Assembly: GCA_001508595.1 (NCBI GenBank)
Contig: LGHA01000145.1
Location: 1-6,011 of the forward strand
Length of the DNA stretch: 6,011 bases
Origin: Anaerolineaceae bacterium 46_22
GTDB lineage: Bacteria; Chloroflexota; Anaerolineae; Anaerolineales; Anaerolineaceae
Direction: 5' to 3'
The stretch's first letter is position 1, and every line of letters starts with the position of its first letter. This document shows, piece by piece, positions 1 through 6,011 of the stretch. The notes below the pieces were generated by a model, which was given only the letters and a program-made list of their open reading frames with translations, made no database searches and was not told where the DNA came from. The translations under genes were made by a program, and so were the position numbers.

Positions 1-287
1 GGGTGCGATTCTGAGCCGACCCACACAGCCCGGAGCATTTGTGGATCGATACCAGCGCGGGCAAGAGCATTGCGCGCTGCCTCAATCGACATGGTGATCA
101 CATCCTCGTCCAGGCCTGCCACAGCCTTCTCTTTGACCGGACCTGGCGTTGCCTGACCGGTCCAAATACGGGATATCTCCGTACTGGGTAGTCGATAGCG
201 CGGGATGTAAGCACCATATCCAATAATCCCGACATGGCGAGATGGTTTATTGACAATGTCCTTTATGCCCTTCTGGTCGTCCATCAT
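1..287 (-). CDS. Hydroxymethylglutaryl-CoA synthase, archaeal-type, N-terminal part (cut by window edge)
   Basis: This enzyme condenses acetyl-CoA with acetoacetyl-CoA to HMG-CoA, the step before HMG-CoA reductase in the cytosolic mevalonate pathway. Only the first 95 codons are present; the gene continues past position 1. The visible protein has the thiolase-fold start [16 protein letters not shown] (residues 18-33), then [25 protein letters not shown] in pieces (51-75), and AVWVGSESH (87-95). This pattern is typical of the archaeal HMG-CoA synthase family, which is shared by some bacteria, rather than of FabH. The catalytic Cys and His lie outside the window. The start at 287 is one base after the reductase stop and has a GGAG (296-299) eight bases upstream, inside the reductase gene, so the two are probably translated from one mRNA. 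An ATG follows directly as codon 2. About 17 residues precede the conserved region, slightly longer than archaeal forms as I recall them. Confidence 0.88.
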   Translation of the reverse strand, partial: MMDDQKGIKDIVNKPSRHVGIIGYGAYIPRYRLPSTEISRIWTGQATPGPVKEKAVAGLDEDVITMSIEAARNALARAGIDPQMLRAVWVGSESH

Positions 288-288
288 G

Positions 289-1575
289 CTATTTACTCCA
301 TTCTTCTAAAATAGACTGCGCATGGTCAATCCGAATGATCTTATCTGCAACAAGCCGCTCGGCTAATTTATCAATTTGATCGTCCTTTGCCCCGGCAGCG
401 ACAGCCACCTGCCTTGCATGCAGACTCATATGCCCCTTTTGAATGCCCTCCGTCGACAGCGCGCGCAGGGCTGCTAAATTTTGTGCCAAACCTACCGACA
501 CCATCACCTCAGCCAGTTCCCGAGCTGATTTCACACCCATCAAACGCAAACAGGCTTGTGCAGCAGGATGCACCCGTGTGGCACCCCCGACGGTTCCAAC
601 CGCCATGGGCATTTCCAAAGTCCCCACCAAGTCACCCTCCGAATTCGTCCCCCAGATGGAAAGGCTGGTATAGCGCCCATCCTTTGCAGCATAGGCATGT
701 GCCCCTGCTTCAATAGCGCGCCAATCATTACCCGTCGCAATCACAATTGGGTCAATCCCGTTCATAATCCCCTTATTATGTGTTGCCGCCCGGTAGGGGT
801 CAGCAGCCGCAAAAGCCCAGGCATCCAGGATGCCATCCCGCACTTCAGGGCCGCTGAAGTCATCAAAAGCCAGGTCATCTGTCCGGATGGTCACCCAGGC
901 TCGTGCTAATCGACGATCTGCCAGGTTGGATAGAATTCTCAAAAGCACCTTGCCGCCGGTAATACTTTCCACCCTGGAAGCCAACCGCTCAACAGCAGTG
1001 TTGACGGCATTGGCACCCATTGCATCACGCACATCATAGATCAAATGCGCAACCAGGAACGGACCGCGCGGCGAGTCCGGAATTATTCGAACTTCAAAAT
1101 CTCGCGGGCCGCCACCCAGGGAGGTCAAAAGGGGGTCAACCTGGCTAACTTCTTCCAGGAGGGTGTCTTTTTCAGCCAAAAGCTTCATACGAGCGGATGC
1201 AGGGTCATCGAGGTTGATGATCTGCATCTGCCCGATCATCTCCGGTGATGTTGTGTGTGCAAAAAATCCACCAGTCCTGGCAGCGAGTTTAGCCATATAA
1301 GAGGCACCGGCAACGATCGAGGGTTCCTCCACAGCCATTGGTACGGATACATCTTTGCCATTAACCTTAAAATACCGTGCAATACCCAGGGGCAGGCTGA
1401 AGATCCCAACAACATTCTCAATCATGTGCTCGGCATCCTGCGCAGACAATCCCGCTTCTCCGCTCAGGATTTTCGCATCGTATACCGAAATGCCCGTTTC
1501 ATCGATCAAACGATCCAGCCGTTCATCCCGGGTCATCTGATAAAATTTTTCTTCATTTTTTGGTGTAGTTGACAT
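289..1575 (-). CDS. mvaA: Hydroxymethylglutaryl-CoA reductase, class II (Pseudomonas mevalonii type)
   Basis: Interconverts HMG-CoA and mevalonate using NAD(P)H; soluble and cytosolic. The protein has 428 residues, the length I recall for the P. mevalonii enzyme, and runs nearly colinear with it. The four catalytic residues are all visible: Glu84 in VEEPSIVA, Lys268 in [12 protein letters not shown], Asp284 in TGNDW, and His382 in GHMSLHARQ. Each is shifted by one from the P. mevalonii positions. DAMGAN (184-189) is the dinucleotide-binding motif. Asp147 matches the P. mevalonii aspartate linked to NADH preference, so NADH use is inferred. The residues after His382 form the C-terminal flap. 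The start at 1575 is chosen because AAGGAG (1585-1590) sits nine bases upstream; an in-frame ATG at 1623 lacks such a site and would add 16 unlike residues. The adjacent synthase gene favours mevalonate synthesis rather than mevalonate catabolism. Confidence 0.96.
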   Translation of the reverse strand: MSTTPKNEEKFYQMTRDERLDRLIDETGISVYDAKILSGEAGLSAQDAEHMIENVVGIFSLPLGIARYFKVNGKDVSVPMAVEEPSIVAGASYMAKLAARTGGFFAHTTSPEMIGQMQIINLDDPASARMKLLAEKDTLLEEVSQVDPLLTSLGGGPRDFEVRIIPDSPRGPFLVAHLIYDVRDAMGANAVNTAVERLASRVESITGGKVLLRILSNLADRRLARAWVTIRTDDLAFDDFSGPEVRDGILDAWAFAAADPYRAATHNKGIMNGIDPIVIATGNDWRAIEAGAHAYAAKDGRYTSLSIWGTNSEGDLVGTLEMPMAVGTVGGATRVHPAAQACLRLMGVKSARELAEVMVSVGLAQNLAALRALSTEGIQKGHMSLHARQVAVAAGAKDDQIDKLAERLVADKIIRIDHAQSILEEWSK

Positions 1576-1786
1576 AAAAACACACTCCTTTTCGTCTATT
1601 TTAATCTCAAATCCTGGAATCAAACAAGCTCAAGAAACAAGACCTGTTAATATATACCGGATTCACCCTCCCAAAAGCTATCAAATTTCCTGTTATTGTA
1701 AAAAATGACATCCTTTTGGATTAAACTCACCGATAAAACACCGCACTGCGCCATTGGAGATCATTTCGAGGTAAAATTAGCGAGCC
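1576..1786. promoter_or_regulatory. Divergent intergenic region with candidate promoters
   Basis: This stretch separates the minus-strand HMG-CoA reductase from the plus-strand kinase and must hold promoters for both. Minus-strand candidates are TTGTTT (1622-1627) with an 18-base spacer to TAAAAT (1598-1603), and a -10-like TATATT (1649-1654) with only a poor -35. On the plus strand, TTGTAA (1696-1701) with a 17-base spacer to GATTAA (1719-1724) is the best weak candidate. Inverted arms CCAAAAG (1671-1677) and CTTTTGG (1713-1719) flank the centre and could be operator half-sites. The kinase has no good Shine-Dalgarno: GAGG (1768-1771) is 15 bases from its ATG. No further gene is seen here. 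The individual promoter calls are by eye and weak. Confidence 0.4.
1585..1590 (-). promoter_or_regulatory. Ribosome binding site of HMG-CoA reductase
   Basis: AAGGAG on the minus strand, nine bases before the ATG at 1575. It decides the start against the in-frame ATG at 1623. Confidence 0.85.
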
Positions 1787-3496
1787 ATGAAAGCCGCTGA
1801 CACACTATCTTGCGAACAATTAGAAGAAAGACTTGCCGCATTGCATCAAGCCAGTCTTGAACTTGTTCAGGACATATCCATTGATTCCCTGTTACAAAAG
1901 ATTGCGCGGATTGCCATAGAACAAGCCGGCGCAAAATTTGCCGCGATCGGCGTGCGAGGTGATAACGGCGGTAAAGAACGTTTCATCACCGTCGGGATGG
2001 CTGGCGACAGGATCGAAAACCTTCCAAACGCCCCTCGTGGTTTGAGCATGCTGGACGTCATCGCAGAATCAGATGGTCCAATCCGGGTGGAGTATATTCA
2101 AAAAGACTACCAGCAGGCTGGACTTTTTACTGAAGAACCTCAAATGACCGCCTTATTGGGCGTGCCCATACGATTAGGTGAACGCCGATTAGGGCAAATC
2201 TATCTGACGGATAAAGCAGCAGAAAAAGCCTTCACCCCGGACGATGAACAGGTGATCGAGACACTGGCTTCCTATGCCGCGGTTGCGATTTCAAACGCAC
2301 GCTCTTACAATGCCCTCCGGGAGAGGGACCGCGCACTGACACGCCGCAACCAGGACCTTGCCCTGCTTAACAACCTTGCTTCTGCACTCGCTTCGATCAC
2401 CGAACAGGATGAGCTTTTGAAAACAGCCCTGGATCGCGTGATGAATTACTTCAATCTCAATACGGGGGAGATCTACCTGAAGGAGGAAGATCAAAACAGC
2501 CTTCAGAATGTTATTCATCGGGGCGAGAGCATCAAGCGAATCTGGTCCATGGATCGGTTTACGCTGGGTGAATCGCTGATTGGTAAAACAGCGCAAAACG
2601 GACAGCCCATTTTGGTAAACCTTCCTTACGAAGAAGATCAATATCTCAATAATCAAAGCCTGGTTGAAAATAAGATCAAACAAATTGCCTGTTTCCCGCT
2701 CACCAGCCGCAGTGAAGTTCTGGGGGTTATCAGCATTGCCACCCACCAGGAACAAGAACTGGATGATATGGATCAGCAATTACTCTCTTCCATTGCCTCT
2801 TGGGTTGGCACAACGCTCGAAAACGTCCGGCTGAACATTCAGGGACGACGCCTTGCGGTTCTTGAAGAACGTGAGCGGATCGGTATGGACCTGCATGACG
2901 GGGTTATCCAGTCGATTTATGCAGTCGGGCTGACCCTTGAACACGCCCGCCTGCTCTTAGGAGAAGAACCGGAACAAACCAGGAAACGCATTAACCAATC
3001 CATTGAAGACCTTAACAGCACGATTCGGGATTTACGGGCATTTATCATGGATATGCGCCCCCGACAATTGTATGAAGAAAACTTGATGGAGGGCTTACAA
3101 CGCCTTGTCAACGAATTCCAGGCAAATTCACTGGTTGAAACCACACTCAATGGGCCGTCAGACGGCTTAGAAAATTTACCCGATGCCCATGCCATCGCCT
3201 TATTCCACATCTGCCAGGAAGCCTTAGCCAACATCGCCAAGCATGCACAGGCAAGCAAAGTGGAGATCCTGGTTTGGACGACAACAGACCGCGTATTAAT
3301 GGAAGTTCAAGATGATGGGCGCGGATTTGACCCGGGACAGGTGCGCGTCACCCTGGGTCACGGCATTTCAAATATGCAGACCCGGGCACGCAATGTGGGC
3401 GGCGATCTCGAGATTACAACGGAACCTGGAGAGGGCACCACCATTATGGCATGGATGCCATACACAGCAGAACATCAAAAGAAGGGCTTTGACTGA
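1787..3496 (+). CDS. Soluble GAF-GAF sensor histidine kinase (HisKA_3/HATPase_c, NarL/DevS class)
   Basis: A 569-residue two-component sensor. An N-terminal helix (about 8-22) leads into GAF domain 1 (about 24-175, ending ASYAAVAISNARSY), a linker helix rich in Arg (176-190), and GAF domain 2 (about 191-350, with LGVISIA and WVGTTLENVRL). The dimerization/phosphoacceptor region follows with ERERIGMDLHDGVIQ, where His370 is the predicted phosphorylation site. The ATPase domain shows the N box (QEALANIAKHA, 477-487), the G1 box DDGRGF (509-514), GHGISNMQTRA (524-534) and GEGT (548-551). No membrane segment is present, so it should sense an intracellular signal through the GAF domains; the ligand cannot be read from sequence. 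An in-frame stop at 1778-1780 excludes a longer protein. The cognate response regulator, expected to be a LuxR/NarL-type protein, is not in the window. Confidence 0.95.
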   Translation: MKAADTLSCEQLEERLAALHQASLELVQDISIDSLLQKIARIAIEQAGAKFAAIGVRGDNGGKERFITVGMAGDRIENLPNAPRGLSMLDVIAESDGPIRVEYIQKDYQQAGLFTEEPQMTALLGVPIRLGERRLGQIYLTDKAAEKAFTPDDEQVIETLASYAAVAISNARSYNALRERDRALTRRNQDLALLNNLASALASITEQDELLKTALDRVMNYFNLNTGEIYLKEEDQNSLQNVIHRGESIKRIWSMDRFTLGESLIGKTAQNGQPILVNLPYEEDQYLNNQSLVENKIKQIACFPLTSRSEVLGVISIATHQEQELDDMDQQLLSSIASWVGTTLENVRLNIQGRRLAVLEERERIGMDLHDGVIQSIYAVGLTLEHARLLLGEEPEQTRKRINQSIEDLNSTIRDLRAFIMDMRPRQLYEENLMEGLQRLVNEFQANSLVETTLNGPSDGLENLPDAHAIALFHICQEALANIAKHAQASKVEILVWTTTDRVLMEVQDDGRGFDPGQVRVTLGHGISNMQTRARNVGGDLEITTEPGEGTTIMAWMPYTAEHQKKGFD

Positions 3497-3499
3497 AGC

Positions 3500-4193
3500 A
3501 TGAGTGAGCCGCATAACATGGAAAAAGCAGCCCTGCGGGGTGAACCCTCCTATGTATGGCGTGATGGGCAGCAGCGCCGATTACAAATGATCATCGATGC
3601 AGCAAGTAAACGTCTGAACGGCAAGGTGCTGGTTGACGGCTGCGGCCTCGGCATGTACCTGCATCACCTGGCGGCTTCAAGAGGCAAAAACAAGAGCATC
3701 CTGGGTGGTGAACGGCGTGGGAGAAGCACTGCCATTCCCGTCAAACAGCTTCGACCTGGTTTTGAGCCATGAAGTCCTGGAACATGTTCAGGATGATCAG
3801 GCTGCAATCAAGGAAATTGTTCGAACCTTATCCCCTGGTGGACGGCTGGTTTTATTTTGCCCTAACCGGGGTTACCCCTTTGAAACACACGGCCACTATT
3901 GGCGAGGTCAGTACCATTTTGGGAACACGCCTTTGATCAACTATTTACCCAGATTCTGGCGAGACAAACTCGCCCCCCATGTGAATGTCTATACTCGGGG
4001 AGATCTTGCGAAATTATTTGAAGGTTTACCGGTTAAGTTCATCGAACGCAGGACGGTCTTTGGGGCTTACGACAACATCATCGCCCGCAAGCCCAAAATA
4101 GGGAAATTTCTCCGCAGCCTTTTACAATGGCTCGAAAGAACACCTTTGCAGGTCTTTGGCTTATCACATTTTTGGGTCGTGGAAAAAATATAG
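3500..4193 (+). pseudogene. Class I SAM-dependent methyltransferase, broken by frameshift/deletion
   Basis: Two reading frames together make most of one methyltransferase of the Methyltransf_11 type. The first (3500-3772) starts three bases after the kinase stop, with a distant GAAGGG at 3481-3486, and contains SAM-binding motif I as KVLVDGCGLGMYLHHLAA (residues 42-59). It then leaves the family pattern near 3676-3711. The pattern resumes one frame over with VNGVGEALPFPSNSFDLVL, LSHEVLEHV, a motif-III-like LSPGGRLVLFCPN, and a C-terminal region ending at the stop 4191-4193. Between motif I and GEALPFP there is room for about 24 residues, where the family usually has about 43, so the segment with the acidic SAM-ribose contact seems lost. 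A deletion of length 3n+2, about 56 bases, fits both the frame change and the shortage. The substrate is unknown. A sequencing error alone would explain the frame change but not the missing segment. Confidence 0.72.
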
Positions 4194-4258
4194 GAAAACT
4201 GAACCAAAGCAAGCTGAGAAGTCATGGACACCCATTCTAATATTTTTTAAACATATTT

Positions 4259-4295
4259 TTGACGGATTTTTAATACGCATTTCTTAAATTAAATG
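4259..4295 (+). promoter_or_regulatory. Candidate promoter and imperfect palindrome before hsp20
   Basis: The 139-base AT-rich gap 4194-4332 holds no gene. TTGACG (4259-4264) is a good -35 match; the -10 is less clear, with TCTTAA (4282-4287, 17-base spacer) or TTAAAT (4284-4289, 19-base spacer). An imperfect palindrome, CATTT (4278-4282) and AAATG (4291-4295), overlaps the -10 region and could be an operator. No CIRCE-type element is seen. No convincing terminator hairpin follows the methyltransferase remnant. Confidence 0.35.
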
Positions 4296-4322
4296 TGTAA
4301 TTGTTCAATACTAATGATGAAT

Positions 4323-4327
4323 GGAGG
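4323..4327 (+). promoter_or_regulatory. Ribosome binding site of hsp20
   Basis: GGAGG five bases before the ATG at 4333. It overlaps the in-frame ATG at 4321, which itself has no such site, and so sets the start at 4333. Confidence 0.85.
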
Positions 4328-4332
4328 AAAAG

Positions 4333-4821
4333 ATGGCCAATTTAATTCGACGTGATCCTATTCGTGATTTGCTTTCTTGGAACCGTTCAATGGAGCGTAT
4401 GATCAATTCTCTCTATGATGATGGTGAACTCGGTTTCGGTGAACCATTGAACTTGCGGCTCCCCCTTGATGTCATCGAAAATGATGACGAGTTTGTTGTC
4501 AAAGCCAATGTGGCTGGCATGGATCCCGACAATTTGGAGATCACCTATACAGATAACAATCTTTCTCTGAAGGGTGAAATCAAAAATGAATATGAAGAGG
4601 GTGAGGAAGGCCGCTATCACATCCGCGAACGCAGATACGGTACCTTCCAGCGCACCATCTCGATGCCCGGTTCAGTCGATGTGGAAAATATCCAGGCTGA
4701 AACCGAAAACGGCATCCTGATGATTCACCTGCCTAAAAAAGAAGAAGTCAAACCACGCCGCATTGAAATCAAAGGCGGAAAAAAGCAAAACGTCATTGAA
4801 GGCAAATCAAAGAATAAATAA
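4333..4821 (+). CDS. Small heat-shock protein, Hsp20/alpha-crystallin family
   Basis: An ATP-independent holdase chaperone of 162 residues that binds unfolding proteins and forms large oligomers in the cytosol. An N-terminal arm (1-43) with RRDPIRDLLSWNRSMERMI is typical of bacterial class A forms. The alpha-crystallin domain spans about 44-135. It contains LPLDVIENDDEFVVKA, VAGMDPDNLEI, the ERRYGTFQRTISMP strand (99-112) and the signature A-x-x-x-NGIL (122-129, AETENGIL) followed by MIHLPK. The C-terminal I-x-I motif that bridges subunits is present as IEI (144-146), followed by a Lys-rich tail. The strong ribosome site supports the start at 4333 rather than 4321. It appears to be transcribed alone: an AT-rich promoter gap lies before it and a strong terminator after it. 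Confidence 0.96.
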   Translation: MANLIRRDPIRDLLSWNRSMERMINSLYDDGELGFGEPLNLRLPLDVIENDDEFVVKANVAGMDPDNLEITYTDNNLSLKGEIKNEYEEGEEGRYHIRERRYGTFQRTISMPGSVDVENIQAETENGILMIHLPKKEEVKPRRIEIKGGKKQNVIEGKSKNK

Positions 4822-4836
4822 TCACAAACACTGATA

Positions 4837-4884
4837 TAAATTAAAAAAGGCGGCTGAAACATGCCGCCTTTTTGCTTTAATTTA
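4837..4884. terminator. Bidirectional intrinsic terminator between convergent genes
   Basis: An 11-bp perfect stem pairs 4844-4854 (AAAAAGGCGGC) with 4863-4873 (GCCGCCTTTTT) around an 8-base loop. The stem has a GC core, with A and T tracts on its two sides, so it can act on both strands. Outer arms TAAATTAA (4837-4844) and TTAATTTA (4877-4884) are also complementary. The right arm overlaps the stop codon of the minus-strand cyclotransferase (4877-4879), so both hsp20 and that gene end here. Confidence 0.9.
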
Positions 4885-5815
4885 TTATGCTTGGAAATGG
4901 GAGTGCCGAAGGGAGTAAGCGAATCTCGTACAACACAGGCCAGCGTTTCCCGGTGACGAATAATCGGCCGCTTTCCGGGTCATAAGCAATACCGTTCAAG
5001 ACATCTGTCTCCGGGGTCCGCAGCACCTCTGGCAGAATTCCACTCAAATCTATCCAACCAAGAACCTCACCCGTGGTTGAGTCAATCCGAACGATATAAT
5101 CTGTCTGCCAGATATTAGCATAAATTTCACCCCTGATGTATTCCAATTCATTCAAACGCACAATTTCTTTTCCCATGAAGGTCACTTCAAGCGTCTCCAT
5201 TGTTTGCAGCGTGGTTGGATCAAGGAAGTAGAGATTGTTGGTGCCGTCACTCATGATCAAGTGCTCGCCGTCATGGGTTAATCCCCAACCTTCAGTCTGG
5301 TAGTCAAATTGATCTAATAATGAAAATTCATCCAAATCATAAATGAATCCGATCCCCTCGCGCCATGTTAACTGGAAGAATCGATCTTTATACAGCACCA
5401 ATCCCTCGGCAAAGTATTCCTCAGATAAATCAACCTTTCTCAACACCTCACCGGTTTCAAGGTCAACCTGCCTCAAGGAAGATCTGCCGTATAAACCAGT
5501 GCTCTCATATAAATAGCCTTCGTAAAACACCAAACCCTGGGTAAAAGCCTGGGGGTCATGTGGGAAGACATTCAGGACTTCATAGGTCATCACGGGAGTG
5601 AATGCTTCAGTGGGTATCGCTGCCGGAGACGGTGTAAATGCTGAAGTAGGTGTGAATGCTACAATAGGTGCAAAGGATTCGGGAATAGCATTTGGTATAT
5701 CTTCATTGTCCAGAAAGACGATCAACAAGACTGCACCAGTGATCACAAAAGCGAGCAGAAGTAATCTTCTACCTTTTTTCCGGACGCCTTTACGGTTTTC
5801 ATTATGATCACGCAT
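4877..5815 (-). CDS. Membrane-anchored glutaminyl-peptide cyclotransferase (plant/bacterial beta-propeller type)
   Basis: Converts N-terminal glutamine of peptides or proteins to pyroglutamate, releasing ammonia. The 312-residue protein begins with a basic stretch (RKGVRKKGRR, 8-17), then one hydrophobic helix (18-35) that is an uncleaved anchor or signal peptide, placing the enzyme outside the membrane. A Pro/Thr/Ser/Ala-rich linker (about 41-76) holds three AFTP units (53-56, 59-62, 71-74). The catalytic domain (77-300) matches the Glu_cyclase_2 family. Visible blocks are FPHDPQAFTQGLVFYEGYLYESTGLYGRS in segments (84-112), YFAEGLVLY (134-142), FFQLTWREG (146-154), TEGWGLTHDGEHLIMSDGT (174-192), RLNELEY (220-226), IYANIWQTD (231-239) and LNGIAYDPESGRLFVTGKRWP (273-293). 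The start at 5815 is needed for the anchor; its ribosome site (AGG, eight bases upstream) is weak. It seems to be a single-gene unit. Its native substrates are unknown. Confidence 0.93.
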   Translation of the reverse strand: MRDHNENRKGVRKKGRRLLLLAFVITGAVLLIVFLDNEDIPNAIPESFAPIVAFTPTSAFTPSPAAIPTEAFTPVMTYEVLNVFPHDPQAFTQGLVFYEGYLYESTGLYGRSSLRQVDLETGEVLRKVDLSEEYFAEGLVLYKDRFFQLTWREGIGFIYDLDEFSLLDQFDYQTEGWGLTHDGEHLIMSDGTNNLYFLDPTTLQTMETLEVTFMGKEIVRLNELEYIRGEIYANIWQTDYIVRIDSTTGEVLGWIDLSGILPEVLRTPETDVLNGIAYDPESGRLFVTGKRWPVLYEIRLLPSALPFPSIIN

Positions 5816-5868
5816 ATCTAATACCTATTTCAGCAGAGACAGGAAATATTAAATTGAAGAGTTAATCG

Positions 5869-5877
5869 ATTATATCA
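5869..5877 (-). promoter_or_regulatory. Extended -10 promoter of the cyclotransferase gene
   Basis: TGATATAAT on the minus strand is an exact TGnTATAAT extended -10. The -35 position falls on the G/C-rich repeat at 5888-5900 and does not resemble TTGACA, which is tolerable for an extended -10 promoter. The predicted transcript start near 5862 gives a leader of roughly 45 bases before the ATG at 5815. Confidence 0.6.
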
Positions 5878-5887
5878 AAGATGCGTA

Positions 5888-6011
5888 GGGTGGGTTGGGG
5901 AAGAATATTTCACAACCATAAGCAATAATGATGCAATTCTCATCAACTTTAACCAAGCAATTTGAAGACCAACCCACCACAATGATTACCCTTTCTAGAA
6001 TGGTGGGTTGG
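5888..6011. repeat. Cluster of three GGTGGGTTGG repeats in alternating orientation (REP/MITE-like)
   Basis: The 10-base core GGTGGGTTGG occurs at 5889-5898 (plus), 5969-5978 (minus) and 6002-6011 (plus, reaching the window edge). The second and third copies form an 11-bp perfect inverted repeat, CCAACCCACCA (5969-5979) with TGGTGGGTTGG (6001-6011), around a 21-base loop. The first and second bracket 70 bases of AT-rich DNA without a gene. The first copy is preceded by GCGTAG, giving the GTAGGGTGGGTT look of widespread bacterial intergenic repeats. The unit may extend beyond 6011. The link to a REP or MITE family is by resemblance only. Confidence 0.6.

Noticed and set aside
556..909. Plus-strand open frame of 117 codons opposite HMG-CoA reductase
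   Set aside because: The low-complexity, Pro/His/Cys-rich translation is a shadow of the conserved reductase frame.
1576..1623. Longer HMG-CoA reductase starting at 1623
   Set aside because: The extra 16 residues have no family match, there is no ribosome site before 1623, and a good AAGGAG precedes the ATG at 1575, giving exactly 428 residues.
1754..1777. Kinase promoter TTGGAG plus TAAAAT
   Set aside because: The spacer is only 12 bases, too short for a normal sigma-70 promoter.
2291..2779. Antisense open frame of 162 codons inside the kinase gene
   Set aside because: It lies fully within a well-supported coding region on the other strand and shows no domain pattern or ribosome site.
4194..4258. 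Terminator after the methyltransferase remnant
   Set aside because: Only a 5-bp AT stem (AATAT/ATATT) can be drawn, with no GC core, so it is not a convincing intrinsic terminator.
4321..4332. Hsp20 start at 4321
   Set aside because: This ATG overlaps the GGAGG that serves the ATG at 4333 and has no ribosome site of its own.
5888..6011. CRISPR array
   Set aside because: The repeats are only about 10 bases, alternate in orientation and have unequal spacing, which does not fit CRISPR.

Overview
The window looks like a chromosomal piece of a bacterium, most likely a member of the Chloroflexota (Anaerolineae-like). This is an inference, not a proof. It rests on four things: a mevalonate-pathway pair made of an archaeal-type HMG-CoA synthase and a class II HMG-CoA reductase, a GAF-GAF histidine kinase of the NarL/DevS type, a Thr/Pro-rich linker in a membrane-anchored extracytoplasmic enzyme, and base composition near half G+C. 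No tRNA, rRNA or CRISPR array is seen, and no transposase gene.

Layout. Positions 1-1575 (minus strand) hold two tightly coupled genes: HMG-CoA reductase, complete at 428 residues, and downstream of it the first 95 codons of HMG-CoA synthase, cut by the window edge. Together they would turn acetoacetyl-CoA and acetyl-CoA into mevalonate for isoprenoid synthesis. A 211-base divergent intergenic region (1576-1786) separates them from a plus-strand pair. That pair is a soluble sensor histidine kinase (1787-3496) and, three bases later, a class I SAM-dependent methyltransferase gene (3500-4193). The methyltransferase gene is broken: its two halves lie in different frames, and the segment between motif I and the GEALPFP motif is about 20 residues short. 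One deletion would explain both defects. No response regulator is visible for the kinase.

After an AT-rich gap comes a monocistronic Hsp20 small heat-shock protein (4333-4821). It faces a minus-strand glutaminyl-peptide cyclotransferase (4877-5815), a membrane-anchored beta-propeller enzyme. The two convergent genes share a strong symmetric hairpin that should terminate transcription from both sides. Upstream of the cyclotransferase are a good extended -10 promoter and three copies of a GGTGGGTTGG repeat in alternating orientation, which run to the window edge and resemble REP/MITE-type intergenic repeats.

Most of the window is well-understood gene content. The items most worth a second look are the deletion-scarred methyltransferase, the repeat cluster at the right edge next to a promoter, and the bacterial pairing of an archaeal-type HMG-CoA synthase with a class II reductase. 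I see no convincing new multi-gene system.
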